Assembly (NCBI GenBank): GCA_000316135.1
Contig: JH993966.1
Coordinates: forward strand, 32,168 to 44,026
Reading direction: 5' to 3'
Source of the DNA: Trachipleistophora hominis
Taxonomy: Eukaryota; Microsporidia; Pleistophoridae
DNA: 11,859 bases
A model generated the notes under the pieces. It ran no database searches. It was not told the origin of the DNA and saw only the letters and a program-made list of their open reading frames with translations. Below are positions 8,051-11,859 of this stretch, in pieces. How positions within the stretch are numbered: the stretch's first letter is position 1; every line of letters begins with the position of its first letter. Made by a program: the position numbers and the translations under genes.

Positions 8051-8053
8051 CCC
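8051..8053 (+). promoter_or_regulatory. CCC start signal of the ISWI gene
   Basis: CCC is followed by TTAA and then the ATG at 8058, a four-base gap. A TATTTAAAT stretch about 30 bases upstream may act as a TATA element. This supports MKKDQNNEPS as the N-terminus. Confidence 0.6.
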
Positions 8054-8057
8054 TTAA

Positions 8058-10559
8058 ATGAAAAAAGATCAAAATAACGAACCAAGCGGATCGGACGACG
8101 AAATAAGTCCGCTTATAAATTTTTTTAACACGAGGAAGGACAACAAAGGTTCGTTGAACAGGGGAAAATCTAAGGACAGGGGCATTCTCGACTCTGAGCT
8201 TGATCTGGGGTACGCCTACTCCTTTAGGACATCCCCTAAATATATTAGAGGCACTCTCCGGGAGTACCAAATTGAGGGAGTGAATTGGCTGATCAGCATG
8301 CACGAGAAAAATATAAACTGCATTCTTGCGGACGAGATGGGGCTTGGTAAGACGCTGCAGACTATCACGTTCCTGGGCTATTTGAAGAGTTTTCTGAAGA
8401 ACGACACGCCGCATCTGCTGATTGTGCCCAAGTCGCTTCTTCATAACTGGAAGGCGGAATTTAAAAAATTTTTGCCTTCTTTCAGGCTATTCACCTTCCA
8501 TGCCAGCCACGTTGAAATTAAGGAAATGGAGGAAACGATGGAAAATACGAACTATGACGTGGTTATAACGACGTACGAGATGTGTATCTCGGCAAAGAAG
8601 GTGTTCCAGAGAATACAGTGGTGCTATTTGGTCATTGACGAGGCGCACAGGATCAAGAATGAGGCTAGCCTGCTTTCAAAAATCGTTCGAATTTTCCGGT
8701 GCGAGCATCGCCTTTTACTCACCGGCACGCCTCTGCAGAATAACGTGCACGAGCTCTGGGCACTGCTCAACTTCCTTGATCCGAAATTGTTCAAGGACCC
8801 GGAACAGTTTGAAAAGTGGATCACGCAGATGGAAAACGACAACAAAGGAGGAATAGACCAGCTGAGGAAGGTTTTGCAGCTGTTTTTTCTGCGTAGAGAG
8901 AAGCGGGACGTGGAGAAGACGCTGCTGCCAAAGAAGGTCATCAACCTGTACCCGCAGCTCACCGCGATGCAGCGAAATTTATACAAAATGATACTTGAGA
9001 AGGACCTCACCCCCCTGCTGCACAAGAGAGAGATTAAATCCAGCCTCTTAAACGTAGTCATACAACTTAGGAAGTGTTGTAACCACCCGTACTTGTTTGA
9101 TGGGATGGAACCAGGGCCGCCATACACTACGGACGAGCATTTGGTGTACAACTCAGGAAAAATGGTGTATCTTGATAAATTGCTCACGGAAATGAAGAGA
9201 AGAAATAGTCGGGTCCTTATATTCACGCAGATGACCCGCATGCTGGATATACTTGAGGATTACTGCACAATGAGAGAGTATGAGTACAGAAGAATTGATG
9301 GAAGTACCTCAGCTGCCGAGCGCGGCGAGGCAATAGATGATTTTAACGCTGAAAATAGCGATGTCTTTGTTTTTTTGCTCTCAACACGTGCAGGTGGCCT
9401 GGGGATTAATCTGGCAACGGCTGATATTGTGATAATGTACGATTCAGACTGGAACCCGCAGATTGATTTGCAGGCACAGGACAGAGCACACAGGATAGGA
9501 CAGACAAAACAGGTATTCGTGTTCAAATTCATCACAGAGAATACCATCGAGGAGAAAATAATCTACAGGGCGCTTAAGAAGCTAAAATTGGACGAAATTC
9601 TCGTAAAGAACAACCTGAACACGTCGTCCAATATAAACGAGAAGGAATTGATTGATATACTCGCAGAGGGCGTAGAGAACATCTTTGATAAGGAGGAGAA
9701 GACCGCAGAGCTGAACATCGAGGAAATAATTAAAATCGGCGAGGAGAAAACGAAAATTTTGAATACGCAGCTTGAAAGCGTTACACTGAGCGAAACTCAG
9801 GACCACAACATTGAAATATACGAATGGGAGGGCGAGGATTACAAGAACAAGGCAAAGATAGAGAAATATTTGCTGAGCAACAGACGGCGAAACAGTTCGC
9901 TGTTTCAGCGGCCTAAGCAGCTGATCCTGCCAGAGTACCATTTTTATCCGAAGGAGCTCTTCGAAATCATAAAGAAGGAGAACGAGCTGTACGACCAGGG
10001 CGAGCAGCTGAGCGAACAAGAATCAAAAAGAAAGGAAGAGCTGATGGAGATGGGATACAGGAACTGGACAAAAAAGGACTTTCTAACCTTTATAAAGGTT
10101 ACTGAGATGTATGGGCGGGATAACTTTGAGGAGTTTAAAAAGCATATCGACAAGAGCGAGGAGGAAATACGCGGCTATCACCGCGTGTTCTGGGGTAGAA
10201 TTGATGAACTCGATGAGAAGGACAAGATACTCGCACATATAGCAAAAGGCGAGCAGAGACAGAAGAAAGAAACGGTCATAAACACGATTTTAAAAAGGAT
10301 CTTTGAGGATAATGAGCCGCTGCGCCTTAAGAACATCGTAAACGTTAGATCTAAAAATTTCACCGAACAGATAGATATGGCAATTCTTAGAGGCTATTAC
10401 TACAGAAAGGATGCAGAATACTTGCAGAACCTGCTTATGGAACTGAAGAGAAAGCACCTCCTCAATTTTTTTGTTAGGACATTAACTTTGAATGATATTC
10501 AGAAAAGGCTGAAAGCGCTCAAGTCAGCGCTTTGTAAGAGTTGTAATAAAGAGTTATAG
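8058..10559 (+). CDS. ISWI: ISWI-type chromatin-remodelling ATPase
   Basis: An 833-residue Snf2-family ATPase of the ISWI class, which slides and spaces nucleosomes in the nucleus using ATP. Order of parts: a short acidic N-terminus (1-50); FRTSPKYIRGTLREYQIEGV (57-75), the ISWI entry to lobe 1; Walker A DEMGLGKT (92-99); DEAH box (194-197); motif III LTGTP (221-225); lobe 2 with VLIFTQMTRMLD (386-397), motif V STRAGGLGINL (442-452) and motif VI QAQDRAHRIGQ (472-482). A NegC-like bridge (about 505-530) follows. HAND (about 540-640), SANT (YRNWTKKDFLTFIKVTEMYG, 667-686) and SLIDE (about 725-805) domains mark it as ISWI rather than Snf2, CHD or INO80. Length is below the 1,000-1,130 residues of fly and yeast ISWI, mainly through a shortened N-terminus and tail. 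All catalytic motifs are intact. The last residues contain CKSC. Accessory partners are not encoded nearby. Confidence 0.98.
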   Translation: MKKDQNNEPSGSDDEISPLINFFNTRKDNKGSLNRGKSKDRGILDSELDLGYAYSFRTSPKYIRGTLREYQIEGVNWLISMHEKNINCILADEMGLGKTLQTITFLGYLKSFLKNDTPHLLIVPKSLLHNWKAEFKKFLPSFRLFTFHASHVEIKEMEETMENTNYDVVITTYEMCISAKKVFQRIQWCYLVIDEAHRIKNEASLLSKIVRIFRCEHRLLLTGTPLQNNVHELWALLNFLDPKLFKDPEQFEKWITQMENDNKGGIDQLRKVLQLFFLRREKRDVEKTLLPKKVINLYPQLTAMQRNLYKMILEKDLTPLLHKREIKSSLLNVVIQLRKCCNHPYLFDGMEPGPPYTTDEHLVYNSGKMVYLDKLLTEMKRRNSRVLIFTQMTRMLDILEDYCTMREYEYRRIDGSTSAAERGEAIDDFNAENSDVFVFLLSTRAGGLGINLATADIVIMYDSDWNPQIDLQAQDRAHRIGQTKQVFVFKFITENTIEEKIIYRALKKLKLDEILVKNNLNTSSNINEKELIDILAEGVENIFDKEEKTAELNIEEIIKIGEEKTKILNTQLESVTLSETQDHNIEIYEWEGEDYKNKAKIEKYLLSNRRRNSSLFQRPKQLILPEYHFYPKELFEIIKKENELYDQGEQLSEQESKRKEELMEMGYRNWTKKDFLTFIKVTEMYGRDNFEEFKKHIDKSEEEIRGYHRVFWGRIDELDEKDKILAHIAKGEQRQKKETVINTILKRIFEDNEPLRLKNIVNVRSKNFTEQIDMAILRGYYYRKDAEYLQNLLMELKRKHLLNFFVRTLTLNDIQKRLKALKSALCKSCNKEL

Positions 10560-10593
10560 CCGGGATACGTCATAATATGTGTCGTAATTATAA

Positions 10594-10599
10594 AATAAA
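10594..10599 (+). terminator. Polyadenylation-type signal after ISWI
   Basis: AATAAA lies 35 bases after the ISWI stop codon, the expected place for a 3'-end processing signal. Evidence is position and hexamer only. Confidence 0.35.
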
Positions 10600-10733
10600 T
10601 AGCAAATTGACAACACATTTTCGTATTACTTAGTTTAATAATTCTGATGCTTTGCCGAGCTGTTTATTTTCAATATTTTCGTACCTTCTGGTTTTATCAT
10701 TGGTTAGATGCTTGATGGTCTGTACTACGTGAA

Positions 10734-10922
10734 ATGAACGATTCATTTTATAAAGATGCGCTCTTAATTGTAATTTATGATAAATCTGTTAATTTAGATA
10801 GCCATCTCTACGATCTCGTTACAAATCTGCTATATGGTACTTATTATGAGCATGGAACAGTCTCTACTCGTATTTGTACCACAATCATGCCGTGTAAAAC
10901 AAATCTACCAATTCCTTTCTAA
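10734..10922 (+). pseudogene. Possible piggyBac-like transposase scrap
   Basis: A 62-codon ORF with ATG start but no CCC signal. The part VIYDKSVNLDSHLYDLVTNL followed by LYGTYYEHGTVSTR and an IMP further on follows the order seen around the second catalytic Asp of piggyBac-type (DDE_Tnp_1_7) transposases: hydrophobics, Asp, a (T)S-x-x-L, a helix, G-T-Y, G-T-(V/L)-x-x-(N)R, then Pro. Spacing agrees within one or two residues at each step. The Asn after the Asp and the Thr-Ser pair are not kept. Full transposases are 500 residues or more, so this would be a small remnant; no terminal repeats or TTAA pair could be tied to it. A 38-codon minus-strand ORF (10630-10746) overlaps its start. Chance resemblance in AT-rich DNA is the main alternative. 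Confidence 0.3.
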
Positions 10923-11819
10923 AAGATAGTCTAAGTAATTACCTACGTCATTATAAAAATATACTTTTTAATAATTAATTACATAGTACATGCCATGTAT
11001 TATCATTAATAAAATACTGAAAAGTATCAAAATAAATAATACCTGTAGGCGTTGTAACGTATGCAAATGTAGTTTTTATTAATATTTCTTTTTAATCCTG
11101 TTCAATAAGTGATGGTTAAGAAATAAACGTTTATTAAACATTCATCATAATGATGATTGCACTGCGCAGCTCAACGTTAATTGTGCTGTTTATTAATTTA
11201 AATGGCACATTATCATAGTATTCTTATATAAAGGCGATCTTTTCGCGTCAACATTAAATAAATTGCTTTCTTACACTAATCATAATTTTATTTAACAGCC
11301 TGTTCTCGTTTTTTGATATGAATTTAAAAATTATTCTATGAAAAAGGCTGATACCATAGTCGGTCTAGTGAACCAGAAGAACGTCTATTTGTGTTATGAA
11401 GGTGTGATAATATATGCTTTCAACGAAATAAAGGATTAATTTGCAGTTTTTTATCTTTTTGTATTTGAAGGTCTGCCTGACCATCATCTCCACCTATCAG
11501 TATGCGGTTAAATGGTTTATTTCATATCTTGCAGATAAAATACGATTAGCATAGCAAGGGAATAAAGAACGTTCTAACCATCTACAACTCTCTATTCACA
11601 GCCAAATGATAAAATAATTTATTTCGTTCCTATTAGCCTTGAATTTATCTTTAACGATGTTAATTGATTACGAATAAAAAAAATTTTATTAACAAACGTA
11701 TTCTTAGCGCTTTACACGATGTAAGAAGGTTTTACTTTTATACACGGCAGATTTATAAAGAAAGTAGTAAAAAATTCTATGCCGGTTACAACAAATAGGT
11801 ACTTAAAAAACCGTTTTGA
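10923..11819. other. AT-rich right flank with short coding-like shreds
   Basis: No gene is supported. Against an AT-rich background, two patches are richer in GC. At 11150-11220 both strands show about 25 open codons. At 11338-11540 a 33-codon plus-strand ORF (11338-11439, MKKADTIVGLVNQKNVYLCY at its start) overlaps a minus-strand frame open at 11420-11521 (containing ILIGGDDGQADLQIQKD) that resumes for about 28 codons after one stop. None has a CCC signal. They look like decayed coding DNA on one or other strand. Confidence 0.45.
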
Positions 11820-11840
11820 TAGAAATACCGGGTATTTCTA
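11820..11840. repeat. 21-base palindrome
   Basis: TAGAAATACC, a central G, and GGTATTTCTA form an inverted repeat with perfect 10-base arms. It could form a short hairpin or bind a dimeric protein. No gene lies within view on either side, so no role can be assigned. Confidence 0.6.
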
Positions 11841-11859
11841 ACGATAATTGAGACAGAAC

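Noticed and set aside
8624..9241. 205-codon minus-strand ORF inside ISWI
   Set aside because: Antisense to the highly conserved ATPase core; Ser/Arg/Leu-rich shadow.
10630..10746. 38-codon minus-strand ORF starting MNRSFHVVQTIK
   Set aside because: Protein-like in appearance but no CCC signal, and it overlaps the possible transposase scrap; too short to support.

Overview
This window looks like nuclear DNA of a microsporidian. The protein-coding content is eukaryotic (an RNA polymerase III subunit, a fungal-type mRNA-capping RNA triphosphatase, a cytosolic Fe-S targeting factor and an ISWI remodeller). All recognised genes appear intronless, and the proteins are shortened relative to yeast or animal relatives. 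A C-run (CCC) sits 0-10 bases before every start codon called here, which matches the known microsporidian CCC/GGG-type start signal. Genes are visibly richer in GC than the AT-rich spacers. Only about 36% of the window is assigned to intact genes, so this is a gene-sparse microsporidian rather than a compact Encephalitozoon-type genome. A Trachipleistophora/Pleistophoridae-like or similar expanded genome is a guess that I cannot test here.

Layout from left to right: about 1.75 kb of AT-rich spacer; RPC25 (+, 1766-2293); a 1.7 kb convergent AT-rich spacer; a Cet1-type RNA 5'-triphosphatase (-, 4036-4666) whose conserved core is intact but whose only ATG lies one frame away; a 46-residue coiled-coil ORF (-, 5091-5231) with TATA-like and CCC signals; a 1.5 kb spacer; CIA2/MIP18 (+, 6978-7439); a 620-base gap holding what looks like a broken minus-strand gene fragment with weak resemblance to family X DNA polymerases; the ISWI ATPase (+, 8058-10559); then about 1.3 kb of AT-rich DNA with a possible piggyBac-like transposase scrap (10734-10922), other short coding-like shreds and a 21-base palindrome.

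The genes do not form an operon or a pathway. They are separate housekeeping functions: Pol III initiation, mRNA cap formation, Fe-S protein maturation and nucleosome spacing. The points of most interest are the apparent +1 frame break at the 5' end of the capping enzyme, the tiny CCC-preceded gene, and the GC-raised islands of decayed coding sequence in the spacers. I see no clear new biological system, no tRNA or rRNA gene, and no CRISPR array.
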